From an uncultured Ignavibacteria bacterium (lineage in GTDB: Bacteria > Bacteroidota > Ignavibacteria > Tepidaquicellales > Tepidaquicellaceae), in the NCBI GenBank assembly GCA_937974175.1, contig CALJIG010000007.1, positions 1 through 28,164 on the forward strand: a DNA stretch of 28,164 bases, given 5' to 3'. Shown in pieces: positions 1 through 10,521 of the stretch. The first letter of the stretch is position 1, and each line of letters begins with the position of its first letter. The translations under genes were made by a program, and so were the position numbers. The notes below the pieces were generated by a model. That model was not told the DNA's origin. It did not search any database and saw only the letters and a list, made by a program, of their open reading frames with translations.

Positions 1-44
1 GGTTTCTTTCAATTAGTAATTATCATTTAAAAATTAGTATAAAC

Positions 45-79
45 AAAAAAGCTCCTGCCGGTTTCCCGGCAAGAGCTTT
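45..79 (-). terminator. Intrinsic terminator of the gene at 106-3897
   Basis: Read on the minus strand, the stem AAAGCTCTTGCCGG pairs with CCGGCAGGAGCTTT around a GAAA tetraloop. One U.G wobble sits mid-stem, and the stem runs into a T tract (48-45). The mismatch seen on the plus strand becomes a wobble only in minus-strand RNA, which supports the assigned direction. It lies about 26 bases past the stop codon. Confidence 0.9.
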
Positions 80-105
80 AATTGTTAACTGCTAATTGCT
101 AATTG

Positions 106-3100
106 TTATTTGACAAGTACCATCTTCATTGTTTTCACATATGACTGGTTACCGCCGTTTGCATTAATCATATAGAAGTATACACCGCTTGCTAAATTTA
201 AAGCGTTGAACTGTACTGTATGATATCCTGCAGTCTTTGTTTCGTTCAATATCTGTGTCATTTCTCTTCCTGTAATATCGAATACTTTAATCTGTACTTT
301 ACTGTCGAACGGCAAGTCGAAATTAATTTTTGTAGACGGATTGAACGGATTCGGATAGTTTTGTGAAATATCAAATTTCACAGGAACGCCGACTATTACT
401 TCGCCTGCTAAATCATAGTATTTGAAGTTACCGTTGAAGTCCATTTGTTTCAGTCTGTAGTTATATCTGCCGGTTGCAAGATTGTTTTCAGAGAAGCTGT
501 AGTTCTTCGTTGTGTTCGTTGTGCCTGAACCTGTTACGTTTCCTACTTTAGCCCATGTATTAGAGCTTCCGCTTACTCTTCTTTCAATATCAAAACCTGA
601 GTTATTTTCTTCAGTTACTGTTGACCATCTTAAAGTTACATTTCTTCTATCAATAGATGATGTGAATGATGCAAGTTCAACAGGTGCTACACCTTCATTA
701 TCCTGAACAAATTGTATTACCTGATTTATAAGTGCGCCCTGCGGAGAGTCAAATCCGGTTACTGTCGGCACATAATTTTTATAAACGTTTGTGCCATAGA
801 ACATATTATAAGTTGGTCCTATATAACTGACAGCAGCGCAGGAGTCATTATCACCTGATTCTGTTGTCGGAACCAGAATTCCGTTTAATGTTCCTGAACC
901 TGTATTCCATGTTGCAGGTGCAACACAATCCGGGAATGCGTCATTTACCCTTTGACCTGTGATGGATAAGAATGGAGATGCAGTTCCTTTAAGCGTACTA
1001 TCGGCGCTGACAAAGTTATCTACCCAGTCATCTGACCAGTATTGAGCATGTAAATATTGTCTGTAGAATATTGTATCAGCAGCAGTTGCAGATGCATTTC
1101 TTCTTATATCCATACTGTATCCTATATCATTTCCAAAAAGTAAAAGACTTCTTTTATCGCTTGGTCCTGTTGAACCGTCAAGCCATGTTTTAAGCGAGTC
1201 TCTTGAATTTGTTATTGCTGTCATTGCTGAACCACTTGCATATAATGCGAAGATAGTTTTCCAGTTTGAGAGTGCAGCATTTGGCAATGCGCCTGAAGTT
1301 GGAGCAACATCGTATTGAGAAGCAAAAGCCGAAGCATTTAAGTGTATTATTAAAGAGTCTCTGCTTGGCTGGTCGTTCCAGATAACTAACATTTTCTTTG
1401 CAATACTTGGAGTAAAGAAAACTGATGCTGTATCGTTTGTTGCAGAACCGTCGCCAACCATATATGTTGAATCTTTTATCTGATATGTAACACCTGATGT
1501 GAATCCTGTAAAGTCATCAAAAGTTGTATTTGCAGTAGCATTAGCTGTTAATCCTGCGGGAACAGTTGTTGTGCTTGAATAAGCTGTTCCGATAATTGTT
1601 CTAACAACTGTAACAGGGTTTGGTGTGGTTGCTAATCCTGTATTTTTAATAACACCTGTCATAGGAATATTTGTAGTTCCGTTTGAATAAAAAGAAGCCC
1701 CTGACGGTGAAAGTGAGAACGGACCTACGTTAGCTGCAAATGAAGCATCTGTAGCTAAACAGAAATATTCACCGTTTACTGCAATAGGACTTATTGGTCC
1801 GGGTGCAGCTGTTGAAGATGTTCTGGTGTAGTTAGTATTATTTGTATAAGCTCCTGTTCCGCTGGTAAGTGATCTTGAAGACCAGGTACCTGCACCGGAA
1901 GTTGATTGCGCAACAAATAAATTTTGTTGATTACCCAGCAAGCTGTCGCTTCCTGCGCCGTTGCCATAATTATAGTTATTTCCGATTAATGCAATAGATG
2001 CATTTGTTGGTATATCTGAGCCGCCGTTTAAATTCATTCTGTAGCTTCTTGTACCTAATACTGTAGTTAAAGGTGCATTTACAGAACCGGTTGGCTTTGC
2101 TTCTATTGAACCGGTAATTGATGTTGAAGCACTCCATGCAGTTGTTGTGGAGAGTAACACAGTTTTTAAAACGTTTGAAGTAGGAACTGAATCATTATAA
2201 CTTGTTCCTGAACCTAATGCAAAATTTCTAGATGCAGTAGTAACAGGGAAGTCAACTCTTATCGGTCCTGAAATATATGAACCATGAGTTACAGGTGGTG
2301 TTACCACGCTTGGTGCCGTTCCTGCCGGAGGTGTAAAAAATGCTGATGTTCTGAGTATGTTAGTCGCATCTGTCATTACAATACCTCTGGTTAAAGTCAA
2401 TGCTCCTGTTGATGCAGTACCGACATTAAGAGGATATGCAAGCTGCAGTCTTCCGTGCGTTGCAACAAGCATTGTTCCTGTAATTGTTCTTGTGCCTATT
2501 ACTTCAACTTCTTCACCGGGTGAAATTGTTTCTTTGCTTGGTGAGTAAGGCTGTGATGCAAGTACGCTTGTGACACCTGTGCCGTCAGTATACGATACAC
2601 TTCTTGTAACACCTGAGCCGAATAATGGAGCCGTAGTGAAAGAGCCTTTCAGTCTTTCAATTGTCATGGTTGTGTTAGATGCACTGTTTCCGAGTGTAAG
2701 ATTTCCGTTAGGATTAACTGTGCCTAATGCCAATACAAATCTGAATGTGTTTACAACAGGGGAGTTAAATGTAACACCCTGCGTAACTGCGCACCAGATA
2801 GTATTTATTTTACTGAAACTGATTGTTCCTGAATTTGTAAAAGTATATGGTCCGTAACCAAGCCATATCAATGCTGCTTCAGAAGTAGAAGTTGCGCTGA
2901 TAGCAAAATTTATCGTACCGGCATTATTAATATTTCCGCCTATGTAAGTTCTTTTTCCTGTTGTACCGCTGAATGAGTTATATGTACCGGTTGCAGTAAC
3001 TGTAAAGCTGCCTAAAGTCTGCAATAAAATTGTTGCTGTAGTTGAGTTGTACTGTAAAATACCGTCAACCTGTAAATTTTGTACTCTGGCAATATTTACG

Positions 3101-3897
3101 TTAAGGTTAACTGTTGCGCCTGCAGAAATTACTACGTTGTTATCTGATGAAGGCACTACGCCGCCAACCCAGGTAGCAACATCGCTCCATAGACCGCCTG
3201 CTCCTGTTGATACAATTGTAGTTGGAGAAAATTCTTCTACAGATACATCATCGATAGAAACGTTATTTGTTCCCCATGGAGAACCAACTTCAATACCTAT
3301 TTTCATATTTGCCGTTCTGAATGCTGCCGGAATGGCAACTGTAATTCTTGACCAGGGAGTTGATGCTGCAGCTGTTCCTGCAAGAACGAAGTTCGGTGTG
3401 AACTGCTGTATGTTCAGCCATGTTGTTCCGCCGTCTGAAGAACCCATTATTCTCATATGCAATGCTGAGCTCCCGTCTGCATTAAACATCCAGAATCTTA
3501 AATAAGGAGATGTTGAAGATGAAAGATCAATAGTAGGTGATTCAAGTCTTCTTGAGCCCCAGTTTTGTCCTGAGCCACCGAAGTCTCTTGTCTGAAGCCA
3601 GGCAACACCGGTTCCCGAAACAGCTGAATTAGGAACTGTGCCCGGTGTGCTGGGAGTTAATGACCAGGTAGCAACACCTGTATTTGTATTTTTTGCCCAG
3701 TCTTTTTCACCGGTTGTTGTTGCGATTCCGTCAGGAATTCCGTTACCAATCATAACGACTCTTGATTGTGTCCAACCCGATGGTGCTTCAGGCGAGCCTG
3801 ACCATGAGCCTTCGAAATCCTGCGTGAGATACTGCGAGTAGCCTTTTGAGGCTAGAAATAGAAATAGTACTGTACAAAACAATACAATTTTTTTCAT
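106..3897 (-). CDS. Large secreted multidomain protein with T9SS type A sorting domain
   Basis: This 1263-residue protein begins with a clear Sec signal peptide (residues 1-21, hydrophobic core, ending GYSQ). Residues about 25-225 resemble a jelly-roll/MAM-like module (FEGSWSG start, many aromatic strands). About 230-270 is a G8-like stretch (GLWSDVATWVGG), followed by a beta-rich Thr/Ser/Asn region. About 735-830 looks like an Ig/CARDB-type domain. About 832-1060 is an alpha/beta segment (KKMLVIWNDQ, RSLLLFGNDIGYSMD) that recalls a class I amidotransferase-like fold, but I see no sure catalytic triad. Residues 1070-1165 are the FN3-like module common in these proteins (VELASFTS, NNSGFDIER, YRLKQMD). 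Residues 1170-1263 are the sorting domain (QNYPNPFNPSTKI, ending KTMKMVLVK). The family tail directs export by T9SS and surface attachment or release. The ATG at 3897 directly precedes the signal peptide; no Shine-Dalgarno is visible. The substrate is unknown. Confidence 0.93.
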   Translation of the reverse strand: MKKIVLFCTVLFLFLASKGYSQYLTQDFEGSWSGSPEAPSGWTQSRVVMIGNGIPDGIATTTGEKDWAKNTNTGVATWSLTPSTPGTVPNSAVSGTGVAWLQTRDFGGSGQNWGSRRLESPTIDLSSSTSPYLRFWMFNADGSSALHMRIMGSSDGGTTWLNIQQFTPNFVLAGTAAASTPWSRITVAIPAAFRTANMKIGIEVGSPWGTNNVSIDDVSVEEFSPTTIVSTGAGGLWSDVATWVGGVVPSSDNNVVISAGATVNLNVNIARVQNLQVDGILQYNSTTATILLQTLGSFTVTATGTYNSFSGTTGKRTYIGGNINNAGTINFAISATSTSEAALIWLGYGPYTFTNSGTISFSKINTIWCAVTQGVTFNSPVVNTFRFVLALGTVNPNGNLTLGNSASNTTMTIERLKGSFTTAPLFGSGVTRSVSYTDGTGVTSVLASQPYSPSKETISPGEEVEVIGTRTITGTMLVATHGRLQLAYPLNVGTASTGALTLTRGIVMTDATNILRTSAFFTPPAGTAPSVVTPPVTHGSYISGPIRVDFPVTTASRNFALGSGTSYNDSVPTSNVLKTVLLSTTTAWSASTSITGSIEAKPTGSVNAPLTTVLGTRSYRMNLNGGSDIPTNASIALIGNNYNYGNGAGSDSLLGNQQNLFVAQSTSGAGTWSSRSLTSGTGAYTNNTNYTRTSSTAAPGPISPIAVNGEYFCLATDASFAANVGPFSLSPSGASFYSNGTTNIPMTGVIKNTGLATTPNPVTVVRTIIGTAYSSTTTVPAGLTANATANTTFDDFTGFTSGVTYQIKDSTYMVGDGSATNDTASVFFTPSIAKKMLVIWNDQPSRDSLIIHLNASAFASQYDVAPTSGALPNAALSNWKTIFALYASGSAMTAITNSRDSLKTWLDGSTGPSDKRSLLLFGNDIGYSMDIRRNASATAADTIFYRQYLHAQYWSDDWVDNFVSADSTLKGTASPFLSITGQRVNDAFPDCVAPATWNTGSGTLNGILVPTTESGDNDSCAAVSYIGPTYNMFYGTNVYKNYVPTVTGFDSPQGALINQVIQFVQDNEGVAPVELASFTSSIDRRNVTLRWSTVTEENNSGFDIERRVSGSSNTWAKVGNVTGSGTTNTTKNYSFSENNLATGRYNYRLKQMDFNGNFKYYDLAGEVIVGVPVKFDISQNYPNPFNPSTKINFDLPFDSKVQIKVFDITGREMTQILNETKTAGYHTVQFNALNLASGVYFYMINANGGNQSYVKTMKMVLVK

Positions 3898-4113
3898 GTT
3901 TCTTAGAGGTTAAGTTTAATAAAAAAAAATTTGTTTGTGAATGTAAATATAGAATTCCCTTTAGGCAGGATTAACAGAATAGGGGAATTTGTATTTTACT
4001 TATTTATAAAATTTTAAATAAAAGTCTGCTTGGTGAAAATTAAAATCAGTTAAAATTGCTAATGTTCAAGAATATATGAGCAATATTAGTAATTTTTAAT
4101 TATATAATAAACT
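3898..4113. other. AT-rich leader/intergenic region upstream of the 106-3897 gene
   Basis: This is very AT-rich sequence with no supportable ORF. It must hold the 5' leader of the minus-strand gene that starts at 3897. I found no exact TAnnTTTG promoter box in it. The 11-bp direct repeat at 4120-4141 lies just upstream. Confidence 0.5.
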
Positions 4114-4119
4114 AAAAAA

Positions 4120-4141
4120 AATCCTAACAAAATCCTAACAA
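4120..4141 (-). repeat. Two tandem 11-bp units upstream of the 106-3897 gene
   Basis: Two exact copies of AATCCTAACAA (minus strand TTGTTAGGATT) sit head to tail, flanked by an A tract. The same double unit recurs at 10883-10904. In both places it lies in the gap downstream of one T9SS-cargo gene's terminator and upstream of the next. An 11-bp period matches one helical turn and the spacing of OmpR/PhoB-type operators, but that role is inference. Confidence 0.5.
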
Positions 4142-4273
4142 AACTGAACATTTTATGTGGTTTTTGAATCGAATAAAAATAAAAACATAATAAATTGTTA
4201 TATCAATAATATAATCTACAAAAAGGATAATAGGATAATTCCTGTGATAATTTAGAGGCAGTTTTTAGACATA

Positions 4274-4308
4274 AAAAAACCCTTGCTGATTTCTCAACAA
4301 GGGCTTTT
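4274..4308 (-). terminator. Intrinsic terminator of the gene at 4378-10521
   Basis: In minus-strand RNA, AAAAGCCCTTGTTGA pairs with TCAGCAAGGGTTTTT around a GAAA tetraloop, a 15-bp stem containing two G.U wobbles, followed by a T tract. The architecture (GAAA loop, mid-stem wobble) matches the terminator at 45-79. It lies about 70 bases beyond the stop codon. Confidence 0.9.
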
Positions 4309-4377
4309 GAATTTTTAATTCAGAATTTAGAACTATTAATTGCCATTTTCCGGCAGCTGATAATTAAAAACTGACAA

Positions 4378-7300
4378 CTATTTTACGAGTACCATTTTCA
4401 TTGTTTTCACAAATGACTGGTTACCGCCGTTAGCGCTTATCATATAGAAGTAAACACCGCTTGCCATATTAGATGCATTGAACTGCACTGTGTGATATCC
4501 GGCAGTCTTTGTTTCATTTACAAGCTGAGTCATTTCTCTTCCTGTGATATCAAATACTTTAATTTGTACTTTGCTATCGAACGGCAAGTCGAAATTAATT
4601 TTTGTAGACGGATTAAATGGATTCGGATAATTCTGGCTAATATCAAATTTCATTGGCACGCCTACATTTACTTCATTTGATAAACTGAAGTATTGTGAGT
4701 TTCCATTGTAATCAATTTGTCTTAGTCTGTAATTATATTTTCCTGTTGTTAATCCTCTTTCAGAGAACGTATAGTTTGTGAGTTCGTTTGTTGTTCCTCT
4801 TCCCTGTACGCTTCCTGCTTTAGTCCATTGATTTGAACCGATAGGTTTTCTTTCAATTTCAAATCCTGAATTATTTTTTTCCATCGAAGTTGACCAGTTC
4901 AGCTTTACTTCATCTCTGTTTACTGATGATGTAAATGCAACTAATTCAACAGGCAGCGGTAAATCGCTGTCGCTGAGAGCAAAGATTGAGAATGAAGTTA
5001 AACCGTAAACTGTAATATAGTTAGCTGCGGAATTTCTTTCGTACTGACCTGCGCCTGTACCGTAAGTAGTGTAAGCATTATATGTAGTTCCACCGTCATC
5101 AGATTTTGTAATAACTGTATTGGTATCCGATGGAATTGTACCTGTCTGAGCAGGGTCAAAATATAAAACTATATCGTAAGTATATCCTGAACCACCTGTT
5201 GCTGTGAAGCTCCAGTATCCGTTACCAACATTGAATCCTGCTGAGTTCGGTGGATTTGTTCCCGAATAATAAACAAGCGACATAGATGATGGAGGTGTTC
5301 CACCGGGTCCCCAATTGATAGATGCCAGTATCTTACCGCCAACGGTATATGTAGTTGTTGTGCTTGGTGCAGGTGCTGCGCTTTCTGTTGCAGTTGGAGG
5401 AGCTATTGACGGAGTTACATTATATGCGCCTAAATCTGTTGAACCGCCTGCCACTGTAGTTGACCTTGTGTTTCCTGAAATATCAGTACCAATTGAAGGT
5501 GATAGCACAGGTGTTCCTTGTCCTGATGCATACCATACAACAGGCTGTGAAGCTACTAAGCTAAGGTCTGCTGTTGCAGTAGCTGTAAATAAATTTGCTG
5601 AAGGAATATCTGCTGTTGTTGCGTATGAAGAATAATTATCTCCGCCCGAATTTGTTTTCCAGGTGGCAAAATCTACAATTGCAGATGTGGTATATTCTGC
5701 GCACTGGGAAGAATTGGACGATACGAATAAATTATAGTTTGATGAGCTCGAGTTCCAGTTCGTTGCGGATTGGTTGGATATTGCAAGGTTTCTGCCGCCG
5801 CCCGTTCTGCCATTATAAAAGATATTGTTTCTTAGCGTTATTAATCCGCTGATTCTTACAAACCCGTATGAAACTACGTTAAGGGTTGAGCCTGTTGCAG
5901 TTCCTCCTAAATAAACTGAGTTGTAAGAAATATTACAGGGGTTTGTAGTTGATGTTCCGCCCTGATATATACCAATAACTCTTGTCTGAGTACCGGTCTG
6001 CGTGGCAAGAGAAATAGAATTATTGTACACATTCAGAGTAGAAGTCGCTGAAAAAAGTTTTATCCCTGAAACAATAGGAGCTGTTGACCCTGTATCTATT
6101 GCGCTGTTTGCATTACTTTGAATGTCGTAAATTTTATTATTGAAAATATTTACAGTCTGTGTTGCAACGCCGCTTGCAAAAATAATTCCGACAGGTTCAT
6201 GTATATTACCTGAGATAACGGTATCGCAAGTGTGCAGCATTGTATTAATATTATTGTTACGAACATTAATAACACTGTTAGCCCCTGTATTTGCTAATCT
6301 GATACCAAAATTCTGGAATGATGTAGAGTTTCCGGTACCATTACCTTTCATATTGTTTATATTGTTGTTGTAAAGATCTATATAAGCACCGGATGTTCCG
6401 ACTACATTAATACCGGCATTTCTGTCATTTCTTTTTCTCCAGTAATTTGCATAAGAAATAGTGTTGTTCCAAACTAAAATAGTATCAGTTGCTGAGGCTG
6501 TTACTATATCAATCCATCCGTTATCGTATGCAGACGTTACAGTATCCCATACATTAGCTTTTCCGCCGATGGTATTTCCTACAAGGGTTCCGATGTTTAT
6601 TCTTCCCCCCTGAATGTTAATACCTTTTGTAATTCCTGATGTAAGTGTAGCAGGAGCCATATTACTGATATTTGCAATGATGTTACCGTGTACATCGGAC
6701 TTAATAGTATTACCGGATTTTATATCGATAGCTGTCATCGTTATACCGGTATTTGCAAATATCGGACTTCCTGACCTGTCAGGATTGCTTCCGCCAATGC
6801 TATTGAAATTTGCAGTACAGTTATTTCCGTTACCTGTTAATTTAATTGCAGTCCATGCGGCAGTCATGGTAATATTATTGTAAACTCTGTTTGAGTCCAC
6901 AATCAAACTGTCACCCATTGAAAGTGCAGAGAAATCTATCACCACTGTGCTGTTTGCAAGCCATCCGGTGAAGTTATTATTGATGATTGCAATAGAGCTG
7001 TTCTTTTGAATACCTGTAGATGTACCTGTTGAACCGATTGCTGTAAAATATGAACCGGGATTTGTTCCGGTTGAATTTTTGAATAAGCAGCTATCGACAA
7101 GTAAGCTGTCGTTTCCGTAGTTTCCTGTTGTTGCGCCAAACATTATAATTGGATTTGTAGAAACTGTTGCATTACTTTCCAATGTACAATATCCTATGCC
7201 GCTTCTTCTTGAGTCGTTTATAAATCTTAGTATAGGTCCTGTACCTGATGCTGTTACGTTATTATTTACAAATCTTAAGTATTTTCCTGAGCCCCCGAAT

Positions 7301-10300
7301 CTTCCGTCAATTAAGAAATCATCTGCGCCGTTAAGTTCAAGTAAAGCATCGTTTGCTGCTGCAGTGGTTCCTTCAAATGTGAATGTAACTGCTGCGCCGG
7401 GAACAACAAAAATTCTGTACCCTTTTGTGAATTCGTTTAATGAAACTGTTCCGTCTTCAACTGTATTGTTTTGCACAATAACAGTTACATCAGAAGCAAC
7501 AACACTCGTATTAATTGCATTGAATAATCCTGCTGCGCCTGAGAAGCTTGAGTAATTAGGTACACCTGCACCTGTTCCAAGATAAACTACTGAAGGGAAT
7601 GATGCGCCGATTGTATAACTGTTTGGTGTTGTAGGAGCTGATGATATTGCCGCAACGCTTGTACCTGTAAATCCTACATTAGGATTTGAAGAAACAGTAG
7701 CTGCCGGAGCTAAATCCTGCGCAACTACAAAATATTGAATAACATCGGCAACTGCTATTGAGCCGCCGTTTATAATTGTATAGTCAATTGTAAAATTGAA
7801 TGGGGAAGATGCATTAGATGCTTCAACCCATTTCCATCCGTTATCGCCTGAAGTATTTCCAACGAATGCATTTGCATCGGTAGATTTTTTATAATAGACT
7901 CTTGGTCTTGTGCCCGGTGTTACGTTCACGCCTGAATTGTCTGTAATTGTTGCAAAGCCCGTAAGTGTTCTGTTAGCAGCAACTACACCAGCCGGTATAA
8001 GTCCGTATGAAATATTCGGACCTGTTAGATCTGATGGCACCATGTCTGATTCGCTTGCGCCGAAATCAGGGAATGTACCGCCTCCGTTTACAGGAGCAGG
8101 CTTAGGTCTTGCAAAGCCGTCAATATCGGTTGTAATTCCGGTTAAAACTGTACCGCCTGACTCAAGCTGAGTAGGGGTTACCCCCATATTGAATCTTAAG
8201 TTACCTGTTGCCGCATTAGTGTATGTAATAGCAACTGCAGTAACGCTTGAGAAATCACATGAAGATACTGATTTCCATCCTTCAAAAGTCTGGTCAGTTG
8301 TCCAGTATCCAACAGTTGATGGAGAAGCTGAATTCAATACGTTATATTCTGAATTTGCTGCAGACCATCCTGTAGCGCTTGTTGTTGCGCCGTAGTTATT
8401 TGCTATTGCATAGTGTTTACCTGTGCCGCCTGTTCTTGCATTATCGAATACGTTATTTTTTACAAATGTAGTCATTGTTCTTGCTGTAACGCTAAAGTCA
8501 CCGCGATAGAATCCCATACTTGGCTGCGCGCCGCTTGATGCTGTACCTGATATAGAGACTGTGTTGTAATAGATATAATTTATGGGGTCAGGTGTAGATC
8601 CATGCTGGCACATAATGCCGATGAAGGATGTATTGGTAGTCTGTCCTGCGCCGAGTGTAATCATATTATTTGCAACTGTATCTGATGTTGTTCCTGAACG
8701 AACTACAATACCTGCTGCAATACCGGGGGCAGTTGCAGTTGAGGATGTGCTTGCATTGGATAAGTTATAAATAATATTATTTTTAACAGATGAGTTTGTT
8801 CCGTTAGCAATACCGATACCCGCTACTATATATCCGCCTGTATTTGCATTTGTATTGGAGAGATTAAAAATTGTATTTCCGGTAATGCTGCTTGCATTAC
8901 CAATCGCAAGTACAATTCCATTAACTGAAGCAATTCCGTTAGCTACAGTAGCAAGAGTAGAATTAGAAGCAATGTTTGTAACGGTATTTCCTGAAATTGT
9001 ATAAACAGCTGCGCTTCCACTTCCTGAAGCTGTCCAGATACCTCTTGCGTAGCCTGATGCTCCTGTGCCGTATGAAACAAAATTCTGAATTGTGTTATTT
9101 GTAATATTACAAACTGTAGGTGTACTGGTAAGGTTAATACCTGAAGCAATTGAGCTTCCTGTTGTAAGTGCTGTTGTTCCTGCCCTCATATTTTCAGCAG
9201 TGGAGTTTCCGATAGTGTTTCCGGATATTGTCATAGATGCAGCAGCACCTGAAACGTTGATACCTGCTACACCGCCGGCAATAGCTGCTGTAATACCTGA
9301 TGATGTAAGACCGCCGATAACGTTATTCTGAATTACCATCGTACCCGTTGAAGAACTATGAATACCAACGACTAATCCCTGAGTTGTTGTAGGAATTCCC
9401 GTGATAAGACCTGTTCCTGAAGAGCCGCCGATAACGTTTGGTGTAATGTTACCGATATTTACATTGCTTACGCCTGTAACGTTTATCCCGCAGATGATAC
9501 CGTTTGTTGTTGCTGCGCCGCTGGATGTATTTAGACTGATTGCAGTTACTGTATTGCCTTGTACTGATGTAACTGCAGATGTAGTGGCGACTGCCAGATT
9601 AATGCCAATAAATCTTGTTGCAACAGTGCCAAGCATTGTATATGTACCTGTGCCTCCTGATGTAGCATATCCAATTGTATTCCCGGTAATTGTATAGCCT
9701 GAACCGGTAGTGATGGATATACCGTTATGTATATTGGCGACTGTATAAGTCCTGCTTGCAGTCTGAAATAATTTGTTATTGGAAACTGTCCAGCCGGAGT
9801 TAGCTGTGCTTAACAGTATTCCGCACGATGAAGCGGTAGCACCAAAGTAATCTGATATATTATTCCCTGATACTGTATTTCCGCTGTTATCTACTGCTGT
9901 ACTGGTCCCTAAAGAATAAATTCCGTTTAGCGGAAGATTCGAACCGGCTGCTGTAATATTATTATTGGAAATAATGTTGTTATCATTTCCTGACGCAGAA
10001 CCAATAGCAAACACAATTACTCCTGAAAGAGTGCCGGTTGTTGAACCCGTAATAGTACAGTTTGTAACTGTATTATTTTTAGCATCGAGTATAAATCTAA
10101 TTGCGTTTGTTGTTGCGCCTGTTGATGTATTGGAAATTGTTAATGAATTTCCGCCTGTGTTTAAACCATCGATGGTAACGTTATCAGCTCCGTTAAGATT
10201 GATTAAATTACCTGATATAGCACCTGTGATTGTTCTTGATGCTCCGCCTGAAGGCTGAATTGTAATAGATGTATAGCTGGAGCCTGTTCCATTGCCGCTT

Positions 10301-10521
10301 GAATCGAGCGAGGGAGAAACTGTTTCAGTTGTATTGCCAACTATATTGACAGTAATAGCGCCTGTAAAAGCGCCTGTATTGATCGCTGTAAAAGCATCAG
10401 CAAGAGTTGCATAGCTTGTTACAGGACCGCCGCTGCTTACTTCAACATTCTGAGCAAATGAATTACTGCTCAAAATGAAGAAAGAAATCACGGCCAAAAA
10501 AAGAAGTTTAGTTTTTTTCAT
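4378..10521 (-). CDS. Giant secreted parallel beta-helix protein with T9SS type A sorting domain
   Basis: This is about 2047 residues from the chosen ATG at 10521, which opens a textbook signal peptide (MKKTKLLFLAVISFF, cleavage after SFAQ). An in-frame ATG at 10572 would add 17 hydrophilic residues and is less likely. Residues about 40-820 and 980-1650 are rich in short NxI/VxNNxI units (ISGNTI, IQNNVIGG, VRNNNIN), typical of right-handed parallel beta-helix repeats. About 830-935 is an interposed Ig-like domain (DLTGPNISYGL). About 1850-1950 is the FN3-like module (VELVAFTS, NNSGFEIER, YRLRQIDYNG), and about 1954-2047 is the sorting domain (NYPNPFNPSTKI). Families with this architecture are surface or secreted proteins. 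No catalytic residues of pectate lyases can be assigned, so an adhesive or structural role is as likely as carbohydrate binding. Its tail is nearly identical to that of the 106-3897 protein. Confidence 0.93.
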   Translation of the reverse strand: MKKTKLLFLAVISFFILSSNSFAQNVEVSSGGPVTSYATLADAFTAINTGAFTGAITVNIVGNTTETVSPSLDSSGNGTGSSYTSITIQPSGGASRTITGAISGNLINLNGADNVTIDGLNTGGNSLTISNTSTGATTNAIRFILDAKNNTVTNCTITGSTTGTLSGVIVFAIGSASGNDNNIISNNNITAAGSNLPLNGIYSLGTSTAVDNSGNTVSGNNISDYFGATASSCGILLSTANSGWTVSNNKLFQTASRTYTVANIHNGISITTGSGYTITGNTIGYATSGGTGTYTMLGTVATRFIGINLAVATTSAVTSVQGNTVTAISLNTSSGAATTNGIICGINVTGVSNVNIGNITPNVIGGSSGTGLITGIPTTTQGLVVGIHSSSTGTMVIQNNVIGGLTSSGITAAIAGGVAGINVSGAAASMTISGNTIGNSTAENMRAGTTALTTGSSIASGINLTSTPTVCNITNNTIQNFVSYGTGASGYARGIWTASGSGSAAVYTISGNTVTNIASNSTLATVANGIASVNGIVLAIGNASSITGNTIFNLSNTNANTGGYIVAGIGIANGTNSSVKNNIIYNLSNASTSSTATAPGIAAGIVVRSGTTSDTVANNMITLGAGQTTNTSFIGIMCQHGSTPDPINYIYYNTVSISGTASSGAQPSMGFYRGDFSVTARTMTTFVKNNVFDNARTGGTGKHYAIANNYGATTSATGWSAANSEYNVLNSASPSTVGYWTTDQTFEGWKSVSSCDFSSVTAVAITYTNAATGNLRFNMGVTPTQLESGGTVLTGITTDIDGFARPKPAPVNGGGTFPDFGASESDMVPSDLTGPNISYGLIPAGVVAANRTLTGFATITDNSGVNVTPGTRPRVYYKKSTDANAFVGNTSGDNGWKWVEASNASSPFNFTIDYTIINGGSIAVADVIQYFVVAQDLAPAATVSSNPNVGFTGTSVAAISSAPTTPNSYTIGASFPSVVYLGTGAGVPNYSSFSGAAGLFNAINTSVVASDVTVIVQNNTVEDGTVSLNEFTKGYRIFVVPGAAVTFTFEGTTAAANDALLELNGADDFLIDGRFGGSGKYLRFVNNNVTASGTGPILRFINDSRRSGIGYCTLESNATVSTNPIIMFGATTGNYGNDSLLVDSCLFKNSTGTNPGSYFTAIGSTGTSTGIQKNSSIAIINNNFTGWLANSTVVIDFSALSMGDSLIVDSNRVYNNITMTAAWTAIKLTGNGNNCTANFNSIGGSNPDRSGSPIFANTGITMTAIDIKSGNTIKSDVHGNIIANISNMAPATLTSGITKGINIQGGRINIGTLVGNTIGGKANVWDTVTSAYDNGWIDIVTASATDTILVWNNTISYANYWRKRNDRNAGINVVGTSGAYIDLYNNNINNMKGNGTGNSTSFQNFGIRLANTGANSVINVRNNNINTMLHTCDTVISGNIHEPVGIIFASGVATQTVNIFNNKIYDIQSNANSAIDTGSTAPIVSGIKLFSATSTLNVYNNSISLATQTGTQTRVIGIYQGGTSTTNPCNISYNSVYLGGTATGSTLNVVSYGFVRISGLITLRNNIFYNGRTGGGRNLAISNQSATNWNSSSSNYNLFVSSNSSQCAEYTTSAIVDFATWKTNSGGDNYSSYATTADIPSANLFTATATADLSLVASQPVVWYASGQGTPVLSPSIGTDISGNTRSTTVAGGSTDLGAYNVTPSIAPPTATESAAPAPSTTTTYTVGGKILASINWGPGGTPPSSMSLVYYSGTNPPNSAGFNVGNGYWSFTATGGSGYTYDIVLYFDPAQTGTIPSDTNTVITKSDDGGTTYNAYTTYGTGAGQYERNSAANYITVYGLTSFSIFALSDSDLPLPVELVAFTSSVNRDEVKLNWSTSMEKNNSGFEIERKPIGSNQWTKAGSVQGRGTTNELTNYTFSERGLTTGKYNYRLRQIDYNGNSQYFSLSNEVNVGVPMKFDISQNYPNPFNPSTKINFDLPFDSKVQIKVFDITGREMTQLVNETKTAGYHTVQFNASNMASGVYFYMISANGGNQSFVKTMKMVLVK

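Noticed and set aside
3047..9697. Numerous plus-strand ORFs of 60-150 codons opposite the two giant minus-strand genes
   Set aside because: They are long only because the Ser/Thr/Gly/Asn-rich genes avoid stops on the opposite strand. The peptides are Val/Pro/Ile-rich without motifs.
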